DNA of 64,000 nucleotides from CAZKJL01 sp964553135. Its GTDB lineage: Bacteria; Patescibacteriota; Gracilibacteria; Peribacterales; Peribacteraceae. Below, in pieces: positions 44,445 through 52,158 of this stretch; the stretch's first letter is position 1; each line of letters starts with the position of its first letter. The notes under the pieces were generated by a model. The model was not told where the DNA came from. It saw only the letters and a program-made list of their open reading frames with translations, and ran no database searches. Position numbers and translations under genes: made by a program. Location: NCBI GenBank assembly GCA_964553135.1, contig CAZKJL010000002.1, forward strand, positions 62,001-126,000. Reading direction: 5' to 3'.

Positions 44445-44609
44445 ATGCCAATTAGTGATGAGCTTATTAGAGAATTAATAATCATAGTGAAAGAACAGTA
44501 CGGCAAAGAACTAACTCTTGAGGAAGCACGAGAATACGGACAGAACATAGTGAATTTTTATAGTCTTCTGTATAAAAGAATTAATGAGAATGGCATTAAA
44601 GTCCGTTAG
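44445..44609 (+). CDS. 54-residue small protein
   Basis: Begins MPISDELIRELIIIVKEQYG and continues KELTLEEAREYGQNIVNFYS, ending LLYKRINENGIKVR. The I-x-x-Y-G-x-E-L-T-x-x-E-A-x-x-x-G pattern is an amphipathic helical pair similar to small proteins that I recognise from CPR and other mobile elements, of unknown function. It lies 35 bases before the helicase gene, likely in one transcript. No Shine-Dalgarno is clear. Confidence 0.6.
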   Translation: MPISDELIRELIIIVKEQYGKELTLEEAREYGQNIVNFYSLLYKRINENGIKVR

Positions 44610-44644
44610 GAACTTTCAGGTTCGAAAAGTAAGATATCTTCGAC

Positions 44645-47539
44645 ATGCCGTATTTTGAAGATCATTATCCGAAGTTTAGTTATCCGATTGCAACGGACGA
44701 CACAGCAGGTCTCTATAGGGCTCAAATCGGTGCAATACATGCAATTGCTTCACATTTTACTAACAATAATAGTATTGCTGTCGTCACAATGCCTACAGGG
44801 TCAGGGAAAACTGCTGTTTTGATGTCATCTGCTTTTGTTTTAAGAGCCAAAAGAGTTCTGGTTATCACGCCGAGTCGTATGGTCAGAGATCAAATATTTA
44901 AAGATTTTGATGTTCTAAAAACTTTAAAAAGTACAGGATCGGTTCCTGATCAAATGCCAAAACCGAATGTCTATGAAATAAGATCAAAGATTACTTCAAT
45001 GGAAAAGTGGCGAGAGTTAGAAAGCTATGACGTCGTCATTAGTACACCCCAGTGCGTTAGTTCTGCTTTAACGGATATCCCTAATCCCCCCACAGGATTA
45101 TTCGATTTACTTTTAATAGACGAAGCTCATCATAGCCCTGCTAGAACATGGAACCACTTACTTGAATCATTTGTGGGTGCCAAAAAGATACTTTTTACTG
45201 CAACTCCATTTCGCAGAGATAGACGAGAAATAAAGGGGAAATTTGTGTATACGTATCCTATCTCTTCAGCTTATGAAGATGGAATTTTTGGCGAAATAGA
45301 ATTTGTCCCTGCGAATGTTGGCAATGAAGAAATAGATAACGATAAGGCAATTGCAAAAAAAGCAGAAGAAGTCCTACTTGCAGATCAGCAAGCCGGTAAA
45401 CAGCATGCGCTAATGGTAAGAACTGACACCAAGAAGCGTGCTGAAGATTTAGTAAAAATATATGAAAGAGAAACAAATCTATCTCTTGAACTAGTACACA
45501 GCGGCTTGTCAGTTAGCAAATACAAATCTGCAATTGAAAAATTAGAAAATGGTGAAATTAACGGGATCATTTGTGTCGATATGCTGGGCGAGGGCTTTAA
45601 TCTTCCAAAATTGAAGATTGCAGCTATACATTCACCTCATAAATCACTCGAGACGACTCTCCAGTTTATTGGAAGATTTGCTCGAACTAATGCGTCTAAT
45701 TTAGGTCGAGCAAAGTTTGTCGCTGTGCCTGCTGAAATTGAAATTGAGGGTAACAGGCTTTATGAGGAGGGTGCTATTTGGCAAAAAATGATCATTGGAA
45801 TGAGTCAGATGAGAACTGATGATGAAGTAGAAACTAGAGAAATGATTGCCCATTTTGAGCACCCATTGGCTTTGGATGCGGAAATTGAAGATCTGTCTTT
45901 GTACTCCCTTTCGCCTAGGGAGCATGTAAAGATTTTTAAATTATCCCAAGACGTAGATATCCAAGCAGATATAGCACTGAAGCCGCCATTTGATGTTGTT
46001 TACACTAACTACAATGAAGAGTTGTCCGCTCTCCTACTTGTAACTAGGGAAGTAGTAAAACCAAAATGGGCAAAATCGGATTTATTTTTACACGTTAAGT
46101 ATGATCTGATCATCGTTTATTACGATGAAGAAAATAAATTCCTGTTTATTAATTCCTCTCGCAGCATTGATTCTTTATATCAGGAAATAGCCGATGCATT
46201 GGCTCCAAAATCTCGTGCCTTGGCCATGTGTGAGGTGAATAAAGTATTGCGAGGTCTTCAGAACATCAATTTTTTCAATGTAGGAATGAGAAATAGAATG
46301 CAGTCTACAAATAGTGAGAGCTATAGAATTAGTACTGGTTCGAGCGCTCAGTCATCGATTAGGAAGAGTTATGCTCGCATGTTTAGACAAGGACATGCTT
46401 TTTGTACTGCAGAGGTAGATGGAGAGAAAATAAACATAGGGATCAGTAGTTCCGGGAAAATATGGGGTAGTTCTTCCATGCAAATCCCACACCTAATTCG
46501 TTGGTTTAAAATGCTAGCGACTAAAATTTCAGCAAGAGGCTCTGCTGCAACAAATTCTCAATTTGATTTTTTGCCTGCAGGAAGAATCGTTTCTTCAATT
46601 CCTGAAAAAATAATTGGGGCAGACTGGAATCCTGCGGCATATGACTATGATCCCCCTGTTCTCGTTCGTTATTTCACTCAAAATAGAGAAGAGCTAGAAG
46701 GCCATATTTCTGAATTGCAAATAGATGTGAATCTAAGCTCATCAAACACAGAACACGTTGAATTAGAAATAACAGCCGAAGGCCTTTCGGTTAAGTACAA
46801 GTTTTCGTTAACAACAGATAAATACTTCACCCTAATTGGCTCCTCTGAGGAGCCAATGGTGTTAATTGGTGAGCGAGAAACAAAATTCTCTGAATGGCTT
46901 AATAGCAATCCAATTATTCTCTACACAACAAACCTTTCTGCATTATGTGGTAACGAACTTCTTGAATTTGGCACTGACATTTCTTCGTATGACGAAAATG
47001 AATTAATTGTGACGAATTGGAGCGGAGTTGATATCGAAAGAGAATTCGGCACTGCGAATTCTATTCATAATTTTCTCTGCACTAAGTTGCTTCAAGATAC
47101 AGAAAACAAAATTGTCTTTTACGATCATGGCAAAGGAGAAATAGCTGATTTAGTAGCCATAAAAAGTAATGAAGAAACCATTATAGTTTCTTTCTATCAC
47201 TGCAAAGCTTCAGGTGCTGCTATTCCAAGAAGCAGGCCAACAGATATGTATGAAGTTTGTTTGCAAACAGTTAAATCAACTGTCTGGGTTAAGCAAAGCA
47301 AATTCAGGAAGAAAATGATTGATAGATCAGCAGTGAGCGAATTTAAAAAGGGTTCAATTGAAGAGTTTAAAACAATGATTAATCGTGACACCAACAAGAG
47401 GATAATTTTTGAATTTATAGCCGTTCAACCGGGGTTATCGCGCAGTGGCGTTAATGAGCAAGTTCGTGAAATTCTAATCGCCACAAGTGACTCAATCGTT
47501 GCGGCAGGATGGAAATTTTCCTTATGGTGCTCAGCCTAA
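44645..47539 (+). CDS. SF2 helicase with C-terminal nuclease-like domain, candidate defence protein
   Basis: 964 residues. The helicase core has Walker A MPTGSGKT (49-56), the D-E-A-H box (159-162), motif III TATPFRRD (185-192), motif V VDMLGEGFN (311-319) and motif VI QFIGRFAR (340-347), resembling type III restriction/UvrB-like DEAD/DEAH helicases. A long middle region (about 350-800) matches nothing I recognise. Near the end, YDHGKGEIADLVAI (Asp835) and then IIVSFYHCK (Lys854) have the spacing of a PD-(D/E)xK nuclease, though His replaces the second acid. No methyltransferase or other subunit is adjacent. A single-gene anti-phage function is inferred from this architecture and its place in a mobile element. 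Confidence 0.7.
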   Translation: MPYFEDHYPKFSYPIATDDTAGLYRAQIGAIHAIASHFTNNNSIAVVTMPTGSGKTAVLMSSAFVLRAKRVLVITPSRMVRDQIFKDFDVLKTLKSTGSVPDQMPKPNVYEIRSKITSMEKWRELESYDVVISTPQCVSSALTDIPNPPTGLFDLLLIDEAHHSPARTWNHLLESFVGAKKILFTATPFRRDRREIKGKFVYTYPISSAYEDGIFGEIEFVPANVGNEEIDNDKAIAKKAEEVLLADQQAGKQHALMVRTDTKKRAEDLVKIYERETNLSLELVHSGLSVSKYKSAIEKLENGEINGIICVDMLGEGFNLPKLKIAAIHSPHKSLETTLQFIGRFARTNASNLGRAKFVAVPAEIEIEGNRLYEEGAIWQKMIIGMSQMRTDDEVETREMIAHFEHPLALDAEIEDLSLYSLSPREHVKIFKLSQDVDIQADIALKPPFDVVYTNYNEELSALLLVTREVVKPKWAKSDLFLHVKYDLIIVYYDEENKFLFINSSRSIDSLYQEIADALAPKSRALAMCEVNKVLRGLQNINFFNVGMRNRMQSTNSESYRISTGSSAQSSIRKSYARMFRQGHAFCTAEVDGEKINIGISSSGKIWGSSSMQIPHLIRWFKMLATKISARGSAATNSQFDFLPAGRIVSSIPEKIIGADWNPAAYDYDPPVLVRYFTQNREELEGHISELQIDVNLSSSNTEHVELEITAEGLSVKYKFSLTTDKYFTLIGSSEEPMVLIGERETKFSEWLNSNPIILYTTNLSALCGNELLEFGTDISSYDENELIVTNWSGVDIEREFGTANSIHNFLCTKLLQDTENKIVFYDHGKGEIADLVAIKSNEETIIVSFYHCKASGAAIPRSRPTDMYEVCLQTVKSTVWVKQSKFRKKMIDRSAVSEFKKGSIEEFKTMINRDTNKRIIFEFIAVQPGLSRSGVNEQVREILIATSDSIVAAGWKFSLWCSA

Positions 47540-47751
47540 CTTTTGAATAAAGAGAAAATATCTACATCTAATCCTGTAGCGATTTTCTCCATTGTACTCA
47601 ATCGCATGTCTCTTGGATTATTACCCTCGTGTTCTTGGTAGTACTTATATTTAATCTTACAACGTTTTGCTGCTTCCTCCTGTGTCCAACCACGCTCATT
47701 ACGTAGCTCTTTTATGCGTTTTGCCAATTTTTGGGCGGTAGTTAGAGCCAC
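47536..47751 (-). CDS. XRE-family helix-turn-helix regulator
   Basis: 71 residues starting at a GTG (47751). The helix-turn-helix is LAKRIKELRNERGWTQEEAA then KRCKIKYKYYQEHEGNNP and LSTMEKIATGLDVDIFSLF. It converges on the helicase gene (4-base overlap) and is divergent from the 47818 gene, with a palindromic promoter region between. It likely represses its own gene and the divergent one, and the antisense overlap could also influence the helicase. Confidence 0.85.
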   Translation of the reverse strand: MALTTAQKLAKRIKELRNERGWTQEEAAKRCKIKYKYYQEHEGNNPRDMRLSTMEKIATGLDVDIFSLFKS

Positions 47752-47781
47752 GCCTAAAGTATCATCGTTGCTAATTAGACT

Positions 47782-47810
47782 TTACACCCCGATACTTTGG
47801 GGTGTATAAT
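47782..47810 (+). promoter_or_regulatory. Promoter with overlapping palindromic operator
   Basis: TTACAC (47782-47787), 17 bases, TATAAT (47805-47810). The palindrome TACACCCC/GGGGTGTA (47783-47790 and 47799-47806) covers both elements with an 8-base centre GATACTTT. The most likely ligand is the divergent XRE protein. Confidence 0.7.
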
Positions 47811-47817
47811 ATACTTT

Positions 47818-48291
47818 ATGAAACACACACAGTTTGGAGATCAAAATAATCAAGTTGTGACTGCTGCGCCGAAGCAGCGGAGCTTAGTTGGGCTGTATGT
47901 TCTGGTTAGTCTCGTGTTGATTGTTCTTATGGCAATTCTTGCGGTTCTGGTTTACAAGGAGGGGATTTTGAAGATGTTTGTAAAACAGCAGCAGTATGAA
48001 TGGCAGAAAACGTGTGATTACGACTGTTCTACAACAATTGGCGAGGCAGGAATGTCCAATATCAATCAGATGGGGTGCAATGAATTGGAATCGGCCAGAC
48101 CGTTATTTCAGGCCTCTATGGAGCTTAGTAAGCTTGATCCCACTGTGAATGCTAATCAGATGAAGGAATCTCTCAATGCAATGAATGATAAATATGCGTT
48201 CTTGGGCTGCAAGCCGCCGAAGTCTGCATTCCCTTCGTATGCTCCTTCTCAGGGCATGCCAGGCTCCATTTTTGATATGTTCAAGCAGTAG
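47818..48291 (+). CDS. Membrane-anchored protein of unknown function
   Basis: 157 residues from ATG 47818 (MKHTQFGDQNNQVVTAAPKQ), eight bases after the -10 box, so the message has almost no leader. One membrane helix (about 23-45) is followed by an external part with four cysteines (CDYDC, GC, GC) and a Pro/Ser-rich tail. No family recognised. It is controlled by the palindromic promoter and may take part in conjugation, exclusion or attachment, but nothing in the sequence proves this. Confidence 0.6.
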   Translation: MKHTQFGDQNNQVVTAAPKQRSLVGLYVLVSLVLIVLMAILAVLVYKEGILKMFVKQQQYEWQKTCDYDCSTTIGEAGMSNINQMGCNELESARPLFQASMELSKLDPTVNANQMKESLNAMNDKYAFLGCKPPKSAFPSYAPSQGMPGSIFDMFKQ

Positions 48292-48316
48292 GCAAGGAGT
48301 GATATAATCGTCTGCT

Positions 48317-48622
48317 ATGGCCGATGCAGACAATATTCTCCCAGAGGTGGCCGCGTACCTAAAAAGCTTTCCTCCAAGGAAGCGAGTTACAAGTGACACA
48401 AAGCATTATCCGATGAAGAAGGAATTTCACTGTTTTGAGTGCGAATATCCAACCCCGCATTACTTGGAGGGAGTGCCAATCTTCAACGATAAAGTCGAAC
48501 GCAATTATCGAAAATGGGTCGTTTGGTATGAGTGTGATCGCTGTAAAACTTCCCGCAGTTTCAAATACATACCACCCGACGAACCTCTCAAATTTTTGCC
48601 AACAAGCCTTTATCCAAAGTAG
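48317..48622 (+). CDS. Small zinc-ribbon-like protein
   Basis: 101 residues. Two C-x-x-C knuckles, FHCFECEYP (about 39-44) and WYECDRCKTS (about 71-76), suggest a zinc ribbon. Located 25 bases after the membrane protein gene in the same orientation. Possible DNA-binding accessory; no family recognised. Confidence 0.6.
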   Translation: MADADNILPEVAAYLKSFPPRKRVTSDTKHYPMKKEFHCFECEYPTPHYLEGVPIFNDKVERNYRKWVVWYECDRCKTSRSFKYIPPDEPLKFLPTSLYPK

Positions 48623-48657
48623 GTATTGTTCAAAAAACATGAACAAAATTCATTTTT

Positions 48658-48738
48658 CGTTTTACAGAAGCCATTAATGCATTTTCTGACCCCCGTACTT
48701 AGCCTATAAGGTACGGGGGTCAAACCGTAAGTAAAACG
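48658..48738. repeat. Nested inverted repeats upstream of the Rep-like gene
   Basis: Outer pair CGTTTTAC (48658-48665)/GTAAAACG (48731-48738) and inner pair TGACCCCCGTAC (48687-48698)/GTACGGGGGTCA (48711-48722), the inner with a 12-base loop. No T-run follows, so a terminator is less likely. Position directly before a replication-initiator/relaxase-like gene makes it a candidate nick site or origin. Confidence 0.6.
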
Positions 48739-48772
48739 CATGTTGATTTTTCGTGCATAGAATTCGTAGTCG

Positions 48773-49945
48773 ATGGCACAGAAGCCTTCGACACATCGGC
48801 AGTTGGGCGAGGCTCGTAGCCGAGCCGCCTGTGGCGGCCGGCACGAGTCCGAGGCTGTGCGGGGAAATAACCCCGCACTAGTATCTGAGCCTTTCAGCAT
48901 AGGATGCATCGCACTGGTAAAGGAAAAGAAGCTCCTGCATTTCGGGCTGGATTACGCAGTCCTCAACATCGGTTTTGTCGAGAAGAAACAAAGCCCTGCC
49001 CTGCGATTCTGTGACGCAATCTTTTCTTTCCCGCACAATGATACGAATGCTGCTGAAATTGCCGATTTTGTATGGGGAGATAGCTCGGAGTCTGTCAGCG
49101 TTCATTTTTCTCATAGCAGCGATGGAGATCAGATCGCGTTTCTCTTCAGAAACAAAGACAAGATTGCAGTCATCCAAAAAGTTACAAGCGAAAGCCAGTT
49201 ACGTACACGGCTTGGGTACAAGTACGATTATCGTATTAGTTTTTATGGTGCGTTTTGGTCGTTGGTTAGGTTGCGTAAGGTTTCAGTAGAGGATTATTTC
49301 GGTCTGTTTCTGCGTGATGTGGAGTCGGGAAGTATTCGTCATTCAATCAGTCGTTTGGATCTGTGTAGTGATATTGCAAATGTAAGTCCTCATGAAATTG
49401 TTTCTGGTATCCGTGGAGATCCGAGGCATAAGAAGAAGTTGACGATCTATGGTCAGTCACATGCCAAAAGAGATGCTGAAACCATTGATTATGGAAGAAA
49501 GCGTACTGCGTGGTTTGCGCGTGTATACAACAAGCTCCTCGAAGCTTCCAAGAAGGGCAAACAGAGGTATTTTCCTGACTATTTCCAGCATGAAAAGCAG
49601 GTCACGCGACTCGAAGTACAGCTTAATAGCCCACCATTACAGCAGTTCAAGGTTGATCTGAAAGATCTGCTCAGTACAGAGCGTCTTTTCTCACTGTATG
49701 CAGCGCATCTGAAAACGAAGTATGTAGGATGGCGTATCCTCCCCTTCATTCGTCGAGAGATCAGGAGGAATGGTTTTCAGGCCATTCCATTACAGCGTCA
49801 CAAACTTACCTATGGCGTTCTTTTAAAAGACCGCTATTTCCAGCGTACTGAAAGCATGGTGCGGCGTTGTGCTGAGCGGTGGGGGAAAAGCACTGAATGG
49901 GTATGCACTCGTATCATTAACCGTTCTACCGATGTTGACGATTAA
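48773..49945 (+). CDS. Replication-initiator/relaxase-like protein (Rep_trans-like)
   Basis: 390 residues from ATG 48773. The first 40 residues are encoded by GC-rich palindromic DNA (including GTGCGGGG/CCCCGCAC, 48857-48878) and may not be translated; a GTG at 48857 is an alternative start. The core has SRLDLCSDI (about 193-201), ARVYNKLLEASKKGK (about 249-263, a Tyr in the R-x-Y-x-K context) and VTRLEVQL (about 277-284). This order is like rolling-circle initiators and MOBT relaxases of integrative elements. The match is by motif pattern only, so the call is tentative. Confidence 0.5.
   Translation: MAQKPSTHRQLGEARSRAACGGRHESEAVRGNNPALVSEPFSIGCIALVKEKKLLHFGLDYAVLNIGFVEKKQSPALRFCDAIFSFPHNDTNAAEIADFVWGDSSESVSVHFSHSSDGDQIAFLFRNKDKIAVIQKVTSESQLRTRLGYKYDYRISFYGAFWSLVRLRKVSVEDYFGLFLRDVESGSIRHSISRLDLCSDIANVSPHEIVSGIRGDPRHKKKLTIYGQSHAKRDAETIDYGRKRTAWFARVYNKLLEASKKGKQRYFPDYFQHEKQVTRLEVQLNSPPLQQFKVDLKDLLSTERLFSLYAAHLKTKYVGWRILPFIRREIRRNGFQAIPLQRHKLTYGVLLKDRYFQRTESMVRRCAERWGKSTEWVCTRIINRSTDVDD
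48857..48878. repeat. Perfect inverted repeat in the Rep-like 5' region
   Basis: GTGCGGGG/CCCCGCAC with a 6-base loop. It follows other GC-rich palindromes (GGCTCG/CGAGCC, CCGCC/GGCGG). Confidence 0.6.
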
Positions 49946-50078
49946 GCAGTGCCGTCAGCTTCTTGGCGATGAGAAAATGAGCGATCAGCAGATCAAGGAA
50001 TTGCTGGAAGCTATTCATGTACTTAATGCGAAATTTCTCAATGAGTATTTTAAGGAAGAACTTTCCGACGATGTATAA
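49932..50078 (+). CDS. 48-residue small protein upstream of the recombinase
   Basis: Begins MLTIKQCRQLLGDEKMSDQQ and continues IKELLEAIHVLNAKFLNEYF, then KEELSDDV. It overlaps the Rep-like gene by 14 bases and ends 11 bases before the recombinase start. Helical small proteins of this pattern commonly precede serine recombinases in CPR elements (from memory, not a search). Possible recombination accessory or antitoxin-like factor. Confidence 0.55.
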   Translation: MLTIKQCRQLLGDEKMSDQQIKELLEAIHVLNAKFLNEYFKEELSDDV

Positions 50079-50089
50079 TCAATCCCTTT

Positions 50090-51826
50090 ATGCCAAAAGC
50101 TCTTATCTACTGCCGAGTGTCATCAGACCGCCAAGTGAAGGAGGGGCATGGTTTGCAGGGACAGGAACAACGATGCAGAGGATATGCAGAGCAGCTTGGA
50201 TACGATGTTGTGAAAGTTTTTAGGGATGAAGGTGTTTCTGGCGGTGTGATTGACCGAGAAGGAATGCAGAAACTTTTGGATTATCTCGATATGCACGGCC
50301 ATAGAGATGATCATGTGGTGATCATTGATGACTTGAAGCGGCTTGCGAGAGACATCACAGGACACTTCACCCTTCGTCGTGCAATTACATCGCGTAAAGC
50401 CAAATTGGAAAGCCCCTCGCATAAGTTTGGCGAAGGTGCGGAGGATATCTTCGTAGAATCCATCTTGGCTGCGACAGCAGAGCTAGAGAGGAATCAGAAC
50501 AAGCGACAGGTGCGTAATCGCATGCAGGCACGTTTGGAAGCTGGCTATTGGACGTTCTATCCACCGCCGGGCTACACCTTCGCCAAAGTCGCAGGACACG
50601 GAAAAATCATTGTCCCGAAGGAGCCAGAGGCGACGATTATTCGTGAGGCAATGGAAGGCTTTGCCAACGGCATTTACGCGACGCAAACCGATGTGAAGGA
50701 CTTTCTGCAATCAAAGGGCTTTAGACACTGGGGATACGGCAAAATGACCTATTTAGAGCAAGTGAAGCGTCTGCTGACACGAGAGGTCTACGCTGGCTAT
50801 ATTTTCTACCCCAAATGGAACGTGACTCATCGCAAAGGCCACCATCAGGCTCTCATTTCCGGTGAAACGTTTCAGAAAATCCAAGACAAGTTGGCAGAGA
50901 AGCAGAAAATGCGCGCACGAAATAACATCCGTGATGATTTTCCGCTCCGTGGATTTGTCTGCTGTGAGAAATGCGGGAATCCTTTCACTGCCAGTTGGAG
51001 CAAGGGCAGGAAGCTTCATTATCCCTTCTATCGATGTAAGACAGTCGGATGCGAATTCCAACACAAAGGCATCCGTGCCGAGAAGATGCATGCGGAATTT
51101 GAGGCGTTGCTCAAGAAGCTGAAACCCCGCCCGAACATCCTCAAAGTTGTTCGGGCGGAATTACTCGACCAGTGGAACACCCGCATGCTCGACGTGGAAT
51201 CTGTACGGAAAGAGCGAAAGCGAAAATTGGATGCTATTGATAAAGAGATTGCGGGCTACCTTGAAGCAATCAAAGGATGCAGCAATCCGACTGTCATCAA
51301 GAAAATTGAAGAGAGCATTGAAGCTTTGGAGGCGAAGCGTATGCGACTCGGTGAAAAGATAGAGATCAAGAATCGAAAGAACTATGACTTTGAATCGGCT
51401 TTGAACCGCGTCTTGGAATTCCTTCAATACCCGTTTGCAATGTGGCAGCAGGGCGATTTAGCGCAAAAACGACTGGTTCTGCGTTTAGTCTTTGAGAAGG
51501 AACTGACGTATGACAAAGAAACAGCATTTGGAACCGCGAGTTTTTCGCTTCCCATAAACATTTGCTGTATCCCTGAATTGGACGAAATGGAGGTGGTGGA
51601 GATGCCGGGAGTCGAACCCGGGTCCAACGTGTACACCGAAGGTCTGTACGATTATGTTTCTCTCAGTTCTCTTGGCCCGTCGGAGAGAAACAGAGAAAGG
51701 GCAAGAGTGATGACGCAGTTGTCAGGAGCTCGTCGCGTCAGTCGAGATCCAACCTCACTGATGACGCCTCATCCCCTCAGTGAGGATCGGAGGAGAAGCG
51801 CGGTTCGAATTGAATCAAACCTTTAG
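50090..51826 (+). CDS. Large serine recombinase (element integrase), reading through the attachment site
   Basis: 578 residues in the integrated form. N-terminal resolvase domain (1-150) with YCRVSSD and catalytic Ser11, then GLQGQEQRCRGYA and IIDDLKRLARD. A recombinase domain (about 155-275) and a zinc ribbon (C292, C295, C316, C321) follow, with a coiled-coil region (about 360-440). From codon 502 the frame enters the 14-bp repeat and then the antisense strand of ssrA, which supplies the last 70-odd residues. In the excised circle the same frame would instead end at 44283, giving about 564 residues. Catalyses integration and excision of the element. Confidence 0.9.
   Translation: MPKALIYCRVSSDRQVKEGHGLQGQEQRCRGYAEQLGYDVVKVFRDEGVSGGVIDREGMQKLLDYLDMHGHRDDHVVIIDDLKRLARDITGHFTLRRAITSRKAKLESPSHKFGEGAEDIFVESILAATAELERNQNKRQVRNRMQARLEAGYWTFYPPPGYTFAKVAGHGKIIVPKEPEATIIREAMEGFANGIYATQTDVKDFLQSKGFRHWGYGKMTYLEQVKRLLTREVYAGYIFYPKWNVTHRKGHHQALISGETFQKIQDKLAEKQKMRARNNIRDDFPLRGFVCCEKCGNPFTASWSKGRKLHYPFYRCKTVGCEFQHKGIRAEKMHAEFEALLKKLKPRPNILKVVRAELLDQWNTRMLDVESVRKERKRKLDAIDKEIAGYLEAIKGCSNPTVIKKIEESIEALEAKRMRLGEKIEIKNRKNYDFESALNRVLEFLQYPFAMWQQGDLAQKRLVLRLVFEKELTYDKETAFGTASFSLPINICCIPELDEMEVVEMPGVEPGSNVYTEGLYDYVSLSSLGPSERNRERARVMTQLSGARRVSRDPTSLMTPHPLSEDRRRSAVRIESNL
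51593..51606. repeat. Right attachment-site copy in ssrA
   Basis: GTGGTGGAGATGCC. On the minus strand it reads through the acceptor 3' strand CATCTCC, discriminator A and CCA of tmRNA, so integration preserves the end of the RNA gene. Confidence 0.75.
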
Positions 51827-51997
51827 GCATACGTCGGAGAGAACTTGGCAGAAAGATCTGCAAAGATGTTCTCCAATGCATTGGCCATGGTGCTGGTTTT
51901 GGCAGCTATAGTTTGCCCTGTGGATAACGGGAACAAGACAATCCCGAATCGAGACACTAACGACGCAGAATCACGCTGTCGAAAGCCTGTCATCCCC
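51594..51997 (-). ncRNA. ssrA: tmRNA
   Basis: 404 bases. The 5' end GGGGATGACAGGCTTTCGAC has the conserved G-x-x-TTCGAC of tmRNA. The 3' end has the T arm CCGGGTTCGACTCCCGG followed by CATCTCC-ACCA. The seven-base acceptor stem GGGGATG/CATCTCC pairs fully with one G-U. The tag frame starts at the resume codon GCC (51903-51901) after CTATAGCT, comparable to the ATAGTC-GCA context of E. coli. It runs 26 residues to TAA (51825-51823), beginning AKTSTMANALEN and ending AKFSPTYA. The expected ALAA ending is absent. It rescues stalled ribosomes. A mobile element occupies its 3' flank. Confidence 0.92.
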
Positions 51998-52158
51998 AGT
52001 TGAATTCGTGCCAAGCACGAGCGCGTTGCGCGACGTGTGAGGCCGAAGAGACTCGGCCGTGTACCGTCGCGAAGCGACTGGTACTGCGGCCAAAAAAAGG
52101 GAAGTGCCGGCGCTGCAAGAGAACGAGCGAGTAGTATAGCACATTTTTCAATGATTTT
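51998..52158 (-). promoter_or_regulatory. ssrA upstream region with extended -10 promoter candidate
   Basis: An extended -10, TGC-TATACT (minus strand, 52141-52133), lies about 130 bases before the mature tmRNA 5' end, with no matching -35. Hairpins CGTG/CACG, GGCCG/CGGCC and GTCGC/GCGAC lie between, so a long precursor processed at the 5' end is possible. No protein gene is seen in this stretch. Confidence 0.3.

Larger units (their letters stand above)
44092..51606. mobile_element. Integrative element inserted at the 3' end of ssrA
   Basis: The segment is bounded by the 14-bp direct repeat GTGGTGGAGATGCC at 44092-44105 and 51593-51606. The right copy coincides with the 3' acceptor strand and CCA of the tmRNA gene. 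Its interior is clearly more AT-rich (especially 44340-48300) than the host genes. It contains a small protein, a helicase-nuclease-like protein, an XRE regulator, two small proteins, a Rep/relaxase-like protein and a large serine recombinase next to the right end. This is the classic layout of an element that integrates into ssrA. Total length is about 7.5 kb. Confidence 0.82.

Noticed and set aside
51607..51826. Recombinase C-terminal 70-odd residues as evolved protein sequence
   Set aside because: This stretch is the complement of ssrA, so it is most likely a by-product of integration rather than a selected domain; kept only as a finding about the junction.
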